From assembly GCA_019638025.1 (NCBI GenBank), contig JAHBUO010000014.1:1-46378 (forward strand): a stretch of 46,378 bases of DNA, written 5' to 3'. Of this stretch, positions 1-8,800 are shown in pieces. Source of the DNA: Ignavibacteriaceae bacterium. GTDB lineage: Bacteria > Bacteroidota > Ignavibacteria > Ignavibacteriales > Ignavibacteriaceae. The notes beneath the pieces are model-generated. The model saw nothing but the letters and a program-made list of their open reading frames with translations. It did no database searches and was not told the origin of the DNA. Position numbers and translations under genes: made by a program. Within the stretch, counting starts at the first letter, position 1. The number at the start of each line of letters is the position of its first letter.

Positions 1-489
1 TAGCTGAAGACTTTTGTGTCTTATGCCCATAATTGTCCCATCTTTTACTTCAGCTGTTACTTCGAGGACATCCGGAAGAGTGTCTCTTTCAACAATAAGT
101 GAATGATAACGAGTAGCTACAAAATCTTGAGGTATATTGTTGAAAACTGTTTTATTATCGTGTTGAATGAGTGATGTTTTTCCATGCATCAGATTCGGAG
201 TTTTAATTACCTTGCCTCCAAATGAGATAGCTATAGCTTGATGTCCCAAACAGACACCGAGTATCGGGATTTTGCTTCCAAATTCTTTAATTGAATCAAG
301 AGATATTTTAGAATTCTCCGGTTTACCGGGACCGGGGGATATTATAATTTTATCCGGATTTATTTCAGATATTTGCTGAGTAGAAATTTCATCATTTCGT
401 TTAACCAAAATATTATGTCTAAAGGAACCCACCAATTGAACAAGATTGAAAGTGAAAGAATCGTAATTATCTATTACTAATATCTTCAT
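1..489 (-). CDS. trpG: Anthranilate synthase component II (glutamine amidotransferase), partial
   Basis: TrpG supplies ammonia from glutamine to TrpE in the first committed step of tryptophan synthesis. The reading frame opens with an ATG at 489 (MKILVIDNYDSFTFNLVQ, the canonical amidotransferase N-terminus) and stays open to the left edge, so about 163 residues are visible and the C-terminal part, with the catalytic His/Glu, lies outside. The nucleophile elbow GVCLGHQAI (catalytic Cys) and the oxyanion motif SPGPGKP are present. The start overlaps the 3' end of trpE by 23 bases, which suggests translational coupling of the two subunits. A PabA role in folate synthesis is the alternative, but pairing with a trp-attenuated trpE favours TrpG. 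Confidence 0.95.
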   Translation of the reverse strand, partial: MKILVIDNYDSFTFNLVQLVGSFRHNILVKRNDEISTQQISEINPDKIIISPGPGKPENSKISLDSIKEFGSKIPILGVCLGHQAIAISFGGKVIKTPNLMHGKTSLIQHDNKTVFNNIPQDFVATRYHSLIVERDTLPDVLEVTAEVKDGTIMGIRHKSLQL

Positions 490-1948
490 CGATTACCTCC
501 GCATAGTTTAGGGCACTAATAATAACGGCAGCTTTATTTTTAATCTCTAAAACTTCATTTTCCGGTATACTATCCGCAACAATTCCTGCTCCTGCTTGCC
601 AAGTAATTTGGTTATTTGTAGCAAAGATTGTTCTTATTGCAATACATGTATCTAAATTGCCTGCAAAATCGATATAGCCTACCGCTCCGGCATAAATATT
701 TCTTGATGTCTCCTCAAATTTATTAATGAGTTTCATTGCTTCAATTTTGGGGGCTCCGGTTACAGTCCCGGCCGGGAAACACGCTTGAAATGCATCAATT
801 GAATTATAATTATCATCAAGTTCGCCTTCAATTTTTGAAACAAGATGCATAACGTGCGAGTATTTGATGACTTCCATTTTCTTTATTACTTTTACCGAAT
901 CATACTTGCAAACTCTACCTAAATCATTTCGACCTAAATCGAGCAACATCGTATGTTCAGCAATTTCTTTTTGGTCATTCAATAGTTCAGTTTCCAGACG
1001 GGTCTCTTCTTGAATAGTACTTCCTCTTCGCCTTGTGCCTGCAATAGGAAGGAGAGTAACTTTTTTCTTTTTTACTTTTACCAGGTCTTCGGGTGAAGTG
1101 CCTATAACATATGATTGATTTGGGTATTCTATAAAATACATATATGGGGAAGGATTTATTATTCTTAACGCACGGTATACATTAATCAAGTCCCCCTCAT
1201 ATTTAGAGACAAACTTCTCTGAAAGCACTATTTGGAAAATATCACCTTCTTCAATATGATGTTTACACATGTTCACTTTTTGTTTGAATAGTTGGAAGTC
1301 AAAGTTGCTCTCTTCATTTTTAATCAATTTGAAATCTGAAATGTGTTCGATAGATTTATTTAATTTTATTTTCAATTCAGAAAGATTTTCTTTGCCACTT
1401 TGAAAAGCATTTTCTAAACTAGGGTAATCATGAATCTTAACATTCGTAATTAGGATGATTTTATGTTTATAATGATCGAATGCTAGGATTGTATTAAAGA
1501 GACCGAGGCATGAGTCGTATTCATGTCGGTCTGTTGTACTTGCTTGAACAGTGGGTTCAATAATCCCAATATTTTCATATCCAATGAAACCTACTAAACC
1601 TCCACAAAAATCGGGAAGGTCGTTTGATAAATCTGATTTAAAATTTTCTGAGACAAATTCTCTCAGATAAGTAAACAGATTCTTTTCAAGTGTCGTTTCA
1701 GAGTTATTTTCAATTATTGAAAGTTTAGAATCTTTATTCGAGATAATTTTTTCGGGACCACATCCAATAAAAGAATATCTTGCTAATTTCATTGATCCTT
1801 CAACAGATTCAAATAAAAAACTCATTTTCCCATATTCTCTTACTTTTAAGTAAGCCAAAACCGGGGTAATCAAGTCCGCAGTTATGGTTTCATATAAGGT
1901 TATTATTGAGTTCTTTGTTGCTAAAGATTTAAACTCGTCAAAATTCAT
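467..1948 (-). CDS. trpE: Anthranilate synthase component I
   Basis: TrpE converts chorismate to anthranilate using ammonia from TrpG. The 493-residue protein has the usual length. Near the N-terminus FLFESVEG followed by ARYSFIG matches the Trp feedback site (LLES-type motif). The C-terminal chorismate-binding domain shows AGTVTGAPKIEAM and GAVGYIDFAGNLDT, and the GTSPEDLV and AGTRRRG segments are present. I chose the ATG at 1948 (MNFDEF) because AGAGGA sits at the right distance upstream; an in-frame TTG at 1966 would put that ribosome-binding site inside the gene. The gene lies directly behind an intrinsic terminator and a Trp-rich leader ORF, so it is probably controlled by attenuation. 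It overlaps trpG by 23 bases. Confidence 0.96.
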   Translation of the reverse strand: MNFDEFKSLATKNSIITLYETITADLITPVLAYLKVREYGKMSFLFESVEGSMKLARYSFIGCGPEKIISNKDSKLSIIENNSETTLEKNLFTYLREFVSENFKSDLSNDLPDFCGGLVGFIGYENIGIIEPTVQASTTDRHEYDSCLGLFNTILAFDHYKHKIILITNVKIHDYPSLENAFQSGKENLSELKIKLNKSIEHISDFKLIKNEESNFDFQLFKQKVNMCKHHIEEGDIFQIVLSEKFVSKYEGDLINVYRALRIINPSPYMYFIEYPNQSYVIGTSPEDLVKVKKKKVTLLPIAGTRRRGSTIQEETRLETELLNDQKEIAEHTMLLDLGRNDLGRVCKYDSVKVIKKMEVIKYSHVMHLVSKIEGELDDNYNSIDAFQACFPAGTVTGAPKIEAMKLINKFEETSRNIYAGAVGYIDFAGNLDTCIAIRTIFATNNQITWQAGAGIVADSIPENEVLEIKNKAAVIISALNYAEVIDEDISNR

Positions 1949-1966
1949 AAATCCTCTATAAAACAA

Positions 1967-1997
1967 AAAACCCTTCCCGGTTATCGAGAAGGGTTTT
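1967..1997 (-). terminator. trp attenuator (intrinsic terminator upstream of trpE)
   Basis: Read on the minus strand, this is AAAACCCTTCTCG, a 5-nt loop ATAAC, then CGGGAAGGGTTTT: a 9-bp stem with one G-U wobble, extended by four A-T pairs and followed by TTGTTTT. It lies only about 20 bases before the trpE ATG and after the leader ORF, which is where an attenuator belongs rather than a gene-end terminator. The loop and right arm (1977-1985) can alternatively pair with 2017-2025 at the leader ORF stop codon. Confidence 0.88.
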
Positions 1998-2018
1998 AGT
2001 AAATTAATTTCTCAAGAA

Positions 2019-2111
2019 TCACCGGTCAACAATATGGAACCCACTAAACCACCAGAAACCAAAGTACATGGTTAAAAAGCTTGGGTAATATTTGCCGGTT
2101 AATTTTTTCAT
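2019..2111 (-). CDS. trpL: trp leader peptide
   Basis: This short ORF has 30 codons if it starts at the ATG at 2111 (MKKLTGKYYPSFLT...), or 16 if it starts at the internal in-frame ATG at 2069. The 3' half reads MYFGFWWFSGFHIVDR and then TGA. Tandem Trp codons (TGG TGG, 2049-2054) lie about 30 bases before the stop. It sits between a good sigma70-like promoter and a terminator hairpin in front of trpE, the classic layout of ribosome-mediated trp attenuation. No strong Shine-Dalgarno precedes either ATG, and the 2111 start would be only a few bases from the predicted transcript start. The start is uncertain; the Trp-Trp region, stop and context are seen directly. Confidence 0.83.
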   Translation of the reverse strand: MKKLTGKYYPSFLTMYFGFWWFSGFHIVDR

Positions 2112-2125
2112 TTTTTTGATTGGCT

Positions 2126-2154
2126 AAATTAATCGAAGATGACTATTTTGTCAA
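2126..2154 (-). promoter_or_regulatory. Promoter of the trp operon
   Basis: On the minus strand a perfect -35 box TTGACA (2149-2154) is followed, after exactly 17 bases, by TAATTT (2126-2131). The predicted start, near 2119, lies just before the leader ORF. No obvious palindromic TrpR-type operator is seen. Confidence 0.65.
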
Positions 2155-2244
2155 GCAATAATTTTTTTAATTATTTTTATATTGTCTTTCAGGTTTTAAC
2201 CAATAGCTATTTGAAACGTCTAACTCAGTGGTTGTGGAATAATC

Positions 2245-2273
2245 TTGAAATTAATTAGTCAATCTATTATCAT
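2245..2273 (+). promoter_or_regulatory. Promoter of panD, divergent to trp
   Basis: TTGAAA (2245-2250), a 17-base spacer and TATCAT (2268-2273) lie about 20 bases before the panD start. About 90 bases separate its -35 box from that of the divergent trp promoter. The interval holds nothing else I recognise. Confidence 0.5.
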
Positions 2274-2294
2274 TGTTATAAAAAAAGAGAATAA

Positions 2295-2651
2295 ATGAAT
2301 CGAGAAATGTTCAAGTCAAAGATACACCGTGCAACAGTAACTTTGGCTGAATTATACTATGAAGGAAGTATTACAATAGATAAACGTTTGTTGGATGCAG
2401 CAGATATACTCCCTTATGAAAAAGTGCAAGTGGTGAATGTAAATAATGGTTCTAGATTAGAAACTTATGTGCTTGAAGGTGAAAGGGATAGTGGTATTGT
2501 CTGTTTGAATGGCCCTGCTGCACGTTTGGGTTATCCGGGGGATGAGGTTGTTATTATTACTTACTCACAGATGTCTGAAGATGAAGCAAAAAAACATACT
2601 CCGACTGTTGTGTTAGTGGATAAGCAAAATAGAATTTCTAAAATCATATAA
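2295..2651 (+). CDS. panD: Aspartate 1-decarboxylase (pyruvoyl enzyme)
   Basis: PanD makes beta-alanine from L-aspartate for pantothenate and coenzyme A. The 118-residue proenzyme has the standard length and the self-cleavage site YYEGSITID, with Gly24-Ser25; Ser25 becomes the pyruvoyl group after cleavage. The NGPAAR motif of the active site is also present. The ATG follows a purine-rich AAAAAAAGAGAATAA. The stop codon shares a base with a possible upstream ATG of the next gene, so the two are probably cotranscribed. No other pantothenate genes are in the window. Confidence 0.97.
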   Translation: MNREMFKSKIHRATVTLAELYYEGSITIDKRLLDAADILPYEKVQVVNVNNGSRLETYVLEGERDSGIVCLNGPAARLGYPGDEVVIITYSQMSEDEAKKHTPTVVLVDKQNRISKII

Positions 2652-2668
2652 TGATTAAGGATAGTCAT

Positions 2669-3169
2669 ATGAAAAGATTTTTTTTATTGACTCTGGTTTT
2701 AATTGGTTTTGGTCTGAATAGTGTTTATGGGCAGTTCAAAAGCAAAGAGATATTTCAGCCAAGTATAAAGGATGGAATTACAAATAATTCATCCGGATTA
2801 ATATTAGATTTTTTCAATCCAGAAAATTTTTCAATGAATCATTCATATTCGCTCTCCTATAACACATTTGGTGGAAATGGAATGGCTTTGGGAGTTTACA
2901 CAAATAGAATGATGTATAGCTTTACACCGGATTTAAATGTAGAGGTTGACGCAAGCATAATGCATTCACCGTATAATTCATTCGGGAATAATATGCAGAA
3001 CCAACTTTCGGGGATTTATTTAAGCCGAGCTGCACTCAATTATAGACCATGGAAAAATTTTCATATAAATGTCCAATATCAGAATTTTCCTGCAGGGTAT
3101 TTTAACTCATACAATAACCCACTCAATGGCATTTTTAATAATCCATTCCAAGCTGATTTTGGTCAGTAG
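2669..3169 (+). CDS. Exported protein of unknown function
   Basis: A 166-residue protein starts at the ATG at 2669 (MKRFFLLTLVLIGFGLNSVYGQ), which is preceded by AAGGATAG; an in-frame ATG at 2651 would leave an awkward polar extension before the signal peptide. The signal peptide is clear, with probable cleavage after VYG. The mature part is rich in Asn, Ser, Phe and Tyr with alternating hydrophobic residues, as in short outer-membrane or periplasmic beta proteins. I do not recognise the family. It lies between panD and the LytR_C gene and may be transcribed with them. Confidence 0.75.
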   Translation: MKRFFLLTLVLIGFGLNSVYGQFKSKEIFQPSIKDGITNNSSGLILDFFNPENFSMNHSYSLSYNTFGGNGMALGVYTNRMMYSFTPDLNVEVDASIMHSPYNSFGNNMQNQLSGIYLSRAALNYRPWKNFHINVQYQNFPAGYFNSYNNPLNGIFNNPFQADFGQ

Positions 3170-3210
3170 CTTAGATATTATTAGCGAGAATTGTGTTTAG
3201 GTAATTATAG

Positions 3211-3684
3211 TTGATAAAAAAGCAAAAAGCAGAATTACGAAAATCAATCTTATCCAATAGAGCGAATACAATCTTTCTAATATCATCATTTATTTTAGCT
3301 GCAATAATTGTATTCCTATCCATAAGTCTTTACTCGAACTTTCAAATTGAACCCACAAAAATTCAAATTGAATATACAGTTAAACCTGATTCATTAATTC
3401 ATATTGAAGTAATGAATGGTTGTGGAGTAGCCGGGGTTGCTGATGTTTTTACAAATTATTTAAGAAAAAGTAATTTTGATGTGATTCAAATGGGAAATTA
3501 TTATTCCTTCGATATAGAAAAGACTCTGGTTGTAGATAGAACGGGAAACAAGAAAAATGCGCAACTAGTTGCTAAATCTCTTGGGTTAGCTGAGGATGTT
3601 GTGATAAGTCAAACTAATAAAAACTACTTTTTGGATGTTTCGGTAATAATTGGAAAAGATTTTAATCAATTAAATTTATACTAA
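3211..3684 (+). CDS. LytR C-terminal domain protein, membrane anchored
   Basis: The 157-residue protein has one N-terminal membrane segment (about residues 18-42) and then a LytR_C domain (about 65-155). The diagnostic start of that domain is HIEVMNGCGVAGVADVF, followed by the DRTGNKKNAQLVAKSLG segment. There is no LytR-CpsA-Psr catalytic domain, so it is a stand-alone LytR_C protein facing the periplasm; its function is unknown. The start is a TTG: no ATG occurs in frame before the domain. It lies 10 bases before rsfS, which matches the common neighbourhood of LytR-type genes with rsfS. Confidence 0.82.
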   Translation: MIKKQKAELRKSILSNRANTIFLISSFILAAIIVFLSISLYSNFQIEPTKIQIEYTVKPDSLIHIEVMNGCGVAGVADVFTNYLRKSNFDVIQMGNYYSFDIEKTLVVDRTGNKKNAQLVAKSLGLAEDVVISQTNKNYFLDVSVIIGKDFNQLNLY

Positions 3685-3694
3685 AGAGGTTATA

Positions 3695-4096
3695 TTGAAA
3701 ACTGATAAACTAGTTAAACGAATCGTAGAATTGATTTATGATAAAAAAGGAAATGACGTTAAACTGATTGATCTTCAACCTGTTTCAACTGTTTCCGATT
3801 ATTTTATTATTTGTTCAGCAGATTCAGATACTCAAGTTAAAGCTATTGCTGATAATGTTGATAAAACTCTTCGAGATGAAGGTGTGAAATTATGGCACAA
3901 AGAAGGTTATAATGCACTTAACTGGGTTTTACTTGATTATGTTGATGTGGTAGTTCATATTTTCAAGCATGAATCAAGACTTTTTTACAACCTTGAAAAA
4001 CTTTGGGGAGATGCCCCTATTACCGAAATTCCAGATCCAGCATTAAAAAAATCGAAAAAACGAGTTACAAAAAAAACTACGACTGTTAAGGAGTAA
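3695..4096 (+). CDS. rsfS: Ribosome silencing factor RsfS
   Basis: RsfS (Iojap/DUF143 family) binds ribosomal protein L14 and blocks joining of the 30S and 50S subunits when nutrients are short. The 133-residue protein has the hallmark segments LIDLQPVSTVSDYFIICSA, WHKEGYNALNWVLLDYVDVVVHIF and FYNLEKLWGDAP. A Lys/Thr-rich tail follows after residue 115. The start is a TTG behind AAGAGG. The next gene, argS, begins two bases after the stop, with AAGGAG inside the end of rsfS. Confidence 0.95.
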   Translation: MKTDKLVKRIVELIYDKKGNDVKLIDLQPVSTVSDYFIICSADSDTQVKAIADNVDKTLRDEGVKLWHKEGYNALNWVLLDYVDVVVHIFKHESRLFYNLEKLWGDAPITEIPDPALKKSKKRVTKKTTTVKE

Positions 4097-4098
4097 AA

Positions 4099-5727
4099 TT
4101 GAAAAATACCCTTTCCTCAATCTTAAATACTGCTTCTAAAAAATTAGAATATATAAAAAATATCGATTTTACTTTTGAAAAACCGAAGAGTGATGAGCAC
4201 GGCGATTTATCAACTAATTTAGCAATGACTCTTTCCAAGCAATTGAAAAAAAATCCAAGACAAATTGCTCAAGAGATTATCGATTCAATCGAATTCGATA
4301 AAAATATTGTAGAGAAAATAGAAATAGCCGGACCCGGATTTATTAATTTCTTTTTTTCACATAGTTATTTAAGCGAAAAAGTTAAACAGATTCATGCAGA
4401 AAAAGAGGTCTTCGGAAAATCAAAAAAGTATCAAGGGAAGCGCGCAAATGTTGAATTTGTTTCTGCAAATCCAACAGGTCCACTAACAGTTGGACACGGG
4501 AGAAATGCAGTATCAGGTGATACTATTGCTAATATGCTTGAATGGATTGGGTATGAAGTTGACCGCGAATATTATTTTAATAATGCCGGTCGACAAATGC
4601 GTGTTTTAGGTGATTCAGTAAGATTGCGTTACTTAGAGTTGCTTGGGCAACAAATCGATTTTCCCCAAGATTATTATCAAGGCGATTATATAAAAGAAAT
4701 TGCCAAAGATATTTTTGTGGAAAGTGGAGACAAGTATATTTCAGAAACTGCAGAGGGAATTTTCAAGGAAAGAGCTGAAAGAGAAATTTTTAAAGACATT
4801 GAAAGAACATTAAAACGATTAAACATTAAGCATAGCATTTATTTTAATGAAAATTCACTTTATGAAGATGGTAAAATTGAAGCACTTCTGAAGTTATTCG
4901 AGGAGAAGGGGTTAAGCTATCAAAAAGATGGAGCTACATGGTTAAAGTTTTCTGAATTAGGAAATCAACAAGATAAGGTAATTATTAAATCTACAGGCGA
5001 ACCGACTTATCGACTTCCCGACATCGCATATCATGTAACAAAATTTGATAGGAATTATGACTTAATAATTGATTTATTTGGCTCAGATCATAATGCCACT
5101 TATCCCGATGTATTGGCAGCTTTAAAAGCTTTGGGTTATGAGACTGAAAAAATAAAAGTTTTAATTCACCAATTTGTAACAATTTTACAAGATGGTGAAA
5201 TTGTTAAGATGTCAACCCGAAAAGCAAATTATATAACTTTAGATGAGTTAAATGATGAAGTTGGAGCTGATGTTGTACGATATTTTTTCAATATGAGAAG
5301 TATATCTACTCATATGAATTTCGATTTGAATTTAGCAAAAAAGCATTCCGATGAAAATCCTGTTTTCTACTTGCAATATGCACACGCTAGAATCTGCTCA
5401 ATAATAAAAACAGTTAAAGACCAAGATATAAATTCTTCTCTAGAAAACTTAGACTTGCTTACAACACCGGAAGAAATCGGACTTTTGAAAAAATTAAATC
5501 ATTTCGAAGACGAAGTCTTACAAAGTGGAGAAAGCTTTGAAGCTAATCGTATTACTTCTTATTTGGAAGAATTGGCGTCAGCATTCCACAAGTTTTATAC
5601 TTTTTCTAGGATATTAGGAACTGAGAAGAATTTGGCTGAAGCAAGATTAGCACTTGCAGAAGCTTCTAAAATTGTAATTGCAAATGGGTTAAAAATTCTA
5701 GGGGTATCCGCACCCGAAAAGATGTAA
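4099..5727 (+). CDS. argS: Arginyl-tRNA synthetase
   Basis: This class I synthetase charges tRNA-Arg. The 542-residue length is normal. The N-terminal Arg-tRNA additional domain covers about residues 1-85, and the HIGH-like motif lies in ANPTGPLTVGHGRNAV (about 125-140). A KMSTRKANYITLDEL segment (about 370) provides the KMSK loop. The C-terminal anticodon-binding (DALR) domain, with YLQYAHARICSI, runs to the end. The TTG start is preceded by AAGGAG at good spacing. It is probably cotranscribed with rsfS. Confidence 0.97.
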   Translation: MKNTLSSILNTASKKLEYIKNIDFTFEKPKSDEHGDLSTNLAMTLSKQLKKNPRQIAQEIIDSIEFDKNIVEKIEIAGPGFINFFFSHSYLSEKVKQIHAEKEVFGKSKKYQGKRANVEFVSANPTGPLTVGHGRNAVSGDTIANMLEWIGYEVDREYYFNNAGRQMRVLGDSVRLRYLELLGQQIDFPQDYYQGDYIKEIAKDIFVESGDKYISETAEGIFKERAEREIFKDIERTLKRLNIKHSIYFNENSLYEDGKIEALLKLFEEKGLSYQKDGATWLKFSELGNQQDKVIIKSTGEPTYRLPDIAYHVTKFDRNYDLIIDLFGSDHNATYPDVLAALKALGYETEKIKVLIHQFVTILQDGEIVKMSTRKANYITLDELNDEVGADVVRYFFNMRSISTHMNFDLNLAKKHSDENPVFYLQYAHARICSIIKTVKDQDINSSLENLDLLTTPEEIGLLKKLNHFEDEVLQSGESFEANRITSYLEELASAFHKFYTFSRILGTEKNLAEARLALAEASKIVIANGLKILGVSAPEKM

Positions 5728-5777
5728 TTATTTTTCTGGATTTTAATAATAATTATATATAAATTTCCAAGAGAGGC

Positions 5778-5798
5778 ACAAATTGGGGTAAAATTTGT
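5778..5798. repeat. Inverted repeat upstream of the PAS kinase
   Basis: ACAAATT and AATTTGT form a perfect 7-base inverted repeat around a 7-base centre (GGGGTAA). It lies about 50 bases before the kinase start, so it could be an operator. With AT-rich arms, chance is also possible. Confidence 0.3.
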
Positions 5799-5850
5799 AA
5801 ATAGCTTAGTTAAATGGAATTATTAATTATGTGTTTAATTATTATGGGGA

Positions 5851-8800
5851 ATGGGAATCTTGTCAATTGAGCTAAATGAAATACTTAGTAAACTTTCTGA
5901 GCAAGATAGAACTGTAATTGAGCACGAATTATATTCTCTGAACAAAGAGTTACAATTCAATAAAAATCTATTTCAAAACTCTTCGGTTGGACTTGCTTAT
6001 CACCAAATAATTGTCGACGAAAACGAAATACCAATTGATTATCAGTTTGTTAAAATAAACAACTCTTTCCAAAAGCTCACTGGTCTAAATGAAACCGAAA
6101 TTATAGGTAAAACTATACTGCAAATATTACCTGAAATTAAAAACGATAAATTTAATTGGATTGAATTCTATGGTAAAATTGCACTTAACCCTAATACAGA
6201 AGAGATTTTTGAACAGTATTCAACTACTTTAAATCGCTGGTACAAAGTTCACGCTTATTCAACTGAAAAGTATTTTTTCGAAACCGCATTCGTTGATATA
6301 ACAAATGAAAAGACGAATAAAGAAGAGTTAGAGAGGTTTTTTGATATAAATCTTGATTTGCTATGTATAGCAGATTCCGAAGGGAATTTTCTAAAAATTA
6401 ATAATGAGTGGAGCAAAATACTCGGTTATTCAAGAGAGCAACTTGAGAGTAGAAAGTTTCTGGACTTTGTTCATCCTGATGATATTGCATCAACTCTTTC
6501 GGTCATGCAAGAATTATCAGAGCAAAAGCAAGTTTTAAAATTTGTAAATAGATATCGATGTAGTGATGGTACCTACAGGCATATTGAATGGTTATCGCAG
6601 CCTCACGGTAAATTGATTTATGCTGCAGCAAGAGATATAACTGAGAGAATTAATGAAGAAAATAATTTGAAGAAAATTTCAAATTTCTCAGAATCGTTAT
6701 TGGGTTCAATTACTGATGACATTAATTATCAGAATATCGTTGACGAGTTACTATCTATTTCAGGAGCTAAGTATGTAGCATTTAATTTGGCTGATGAAGA
6801 ATGTGAATTCGTTACTACTGTTGCGATATCAGGGGAACTTCCCATTCTCAAAAGAGCGGCCAGCCTTCTCGGATTTGAAATAACCGATAAAAAGTGGAGT
6901 ATTCGTAATTCATTATATAATCAAATCAAAAATTCAAGCATAATTCGCTTCGATAAACTTTCTGACATAACCGGTGAAATGATTCCGAGAGCTATCATAA
7001 AATTATTTGAGAAATCATTCGAAATAGGTGAAGTGGTTGTAGTCAAAATTGTTCAAGATGAAAAATTTTTGGGTGATTTTAAGCTCATTATGCCTAAAGG
7101 AGAAGTTTTCAAGAATGAATATTTTGTTCAAGTATTTACAAGACAGGTTGGGTTATTTATTGCAAATCACCGAATTTCAAAATTGTACAAAGAAAAATCG
7201 ACGCAGTTAAATCAAGTAATCGATTCAATTCCTGATATAATTTTTTTCAAAGATTCCGCGGGTTTATATCTTGGCTGTAATAACGAGTTTGCAAAGTTTG
7301 TTGGTCAACCAAAGGATAAGATTATTGGGAATTCTGACTACGATTTATTTACAAAAGAGGTTGCAGACTCTTTTAGATATTACGATAGTGAAATGTTACA
7401 GAGTGGTAAACCACGCCACAACGATGAATGGATAACTTATCCTGATGGGACAAAGAGTTTAATTGATACTCACAAAGCGCCATTACTTAGTGCTGATAAA
7501 GAGATTATAGGAATACTTGGGGTTAGTCGTGATAAAACTTATCTGGAAGAAACACTCCTCGAATTAAAGAATAGCAAGCAATTATTGGAGTTGTTTTTTT
7601 CTAAATCGTCAATTGGATTCTTCTTTATGATGTTGGAGGAACCCATTGAGTGGTTTGAATCAATTGATAAAGAAAAAACACTCGATTACGTATTTAAAAA
7701 TCAAAAAATCACTAAAGTAAATTCAGCTCTGTTAAATCAATATGGTTCCGAAGAAAAGCATTTTATCGGTTTGACTCCGAATCAGATATTTAAGGATGAT
7801 ATAAATTATGGAAAATATATTTGGAGAAAACTATTTGATGAGGGTATTGTTGTACATATTGAATCAGAAGAAACCAGAATTGACGGTTCATTACTAGTTA
7901 CAGAGGCTGATTATATATGTATTTATGATGAGTCAAAACGAATACTTGGTCATTTTGTAATCCAAAATGATATAACTCAGAAAAAAGAACTCCAAAAGCA
8001 AATATCGCTTCGCTCTAAACAACTTCGTCATGTTATAGATACAGTTCCACATTACATTTTTGCGAGAGATATTGATGGTAATTTCTTGTTGGCAAATAAA
8101 GCGTTTGCATCGCTCTTTGGAGTTTTACCGAATGAAATTCACACAATCGGAGTAGAATCCTATCTGACCAGCGAAAATAGAAAACAACAGTTTAATAATG
8201 AAGATAAGCAAGTTATAAATTCAAATTCACCTCTCTTAATTGAAAATGACCACTACACGAGATTAGACGGAAATTCGGGTTGGTTTCAGACACTCAAAGT
8301 TCCATACCAACATCCAGGTTCTACTAAACCAGCCGTTCTTGTAATCTCTACTGATATAACAGAGCGAAAAAATGCTGAAAATGAAATTGAATTTGAGCGT
8401 AAACTATTTTCACAAGGACCTGTTTTTACAATTGTGTTTAGCCTTCAAAAAAAGATGGGTGTGAGTTATATCTCCAAAAATGTAAAGGAAATATTGGGGT
8501 ATTCCGCAGATGAAATTATTTCCGGAGAGATTAAGTTTGAGTCAATAATCCATCATGAAGACAAAATATTATTTGAGAATGAATTAGAATTTAATATCCA
8601 AAATGGAGTGAATCACTTCGAGTTTTCGCTTAGGTTATTAAATAGTGAAGGTGTTTATAGATGGTTTTATGATTTCTCGCTTATTCAACGGGATGAGAAT
8701 GGGATTCCCTACTCGATTAGAGGATATTTATTTGATCAGACAAATATTAAACTTATCGAAGAATCATTAATTCGTGAAAGAAGAAGATTAAACTCGATTC

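Noticed and set aside
1992..2050. Alternative pairing of 2043-2050 with 1992-2000 as the trp antiterminator
   Set aside because: A ribosome stalled at the Trp codons would cover 2043-2050 and block this pairing, giving the wrong regulatory sense; the 2017-2025 pairing fits better.
5814..5870. An 18-codon hydrophobic ORF (MELLIMCLIIMG...) overlapping the kinase start
   Set aside because: No ribosome-binding site, short, and AT-rich sequence readily gives such ORFs; no attenuator structure follows.
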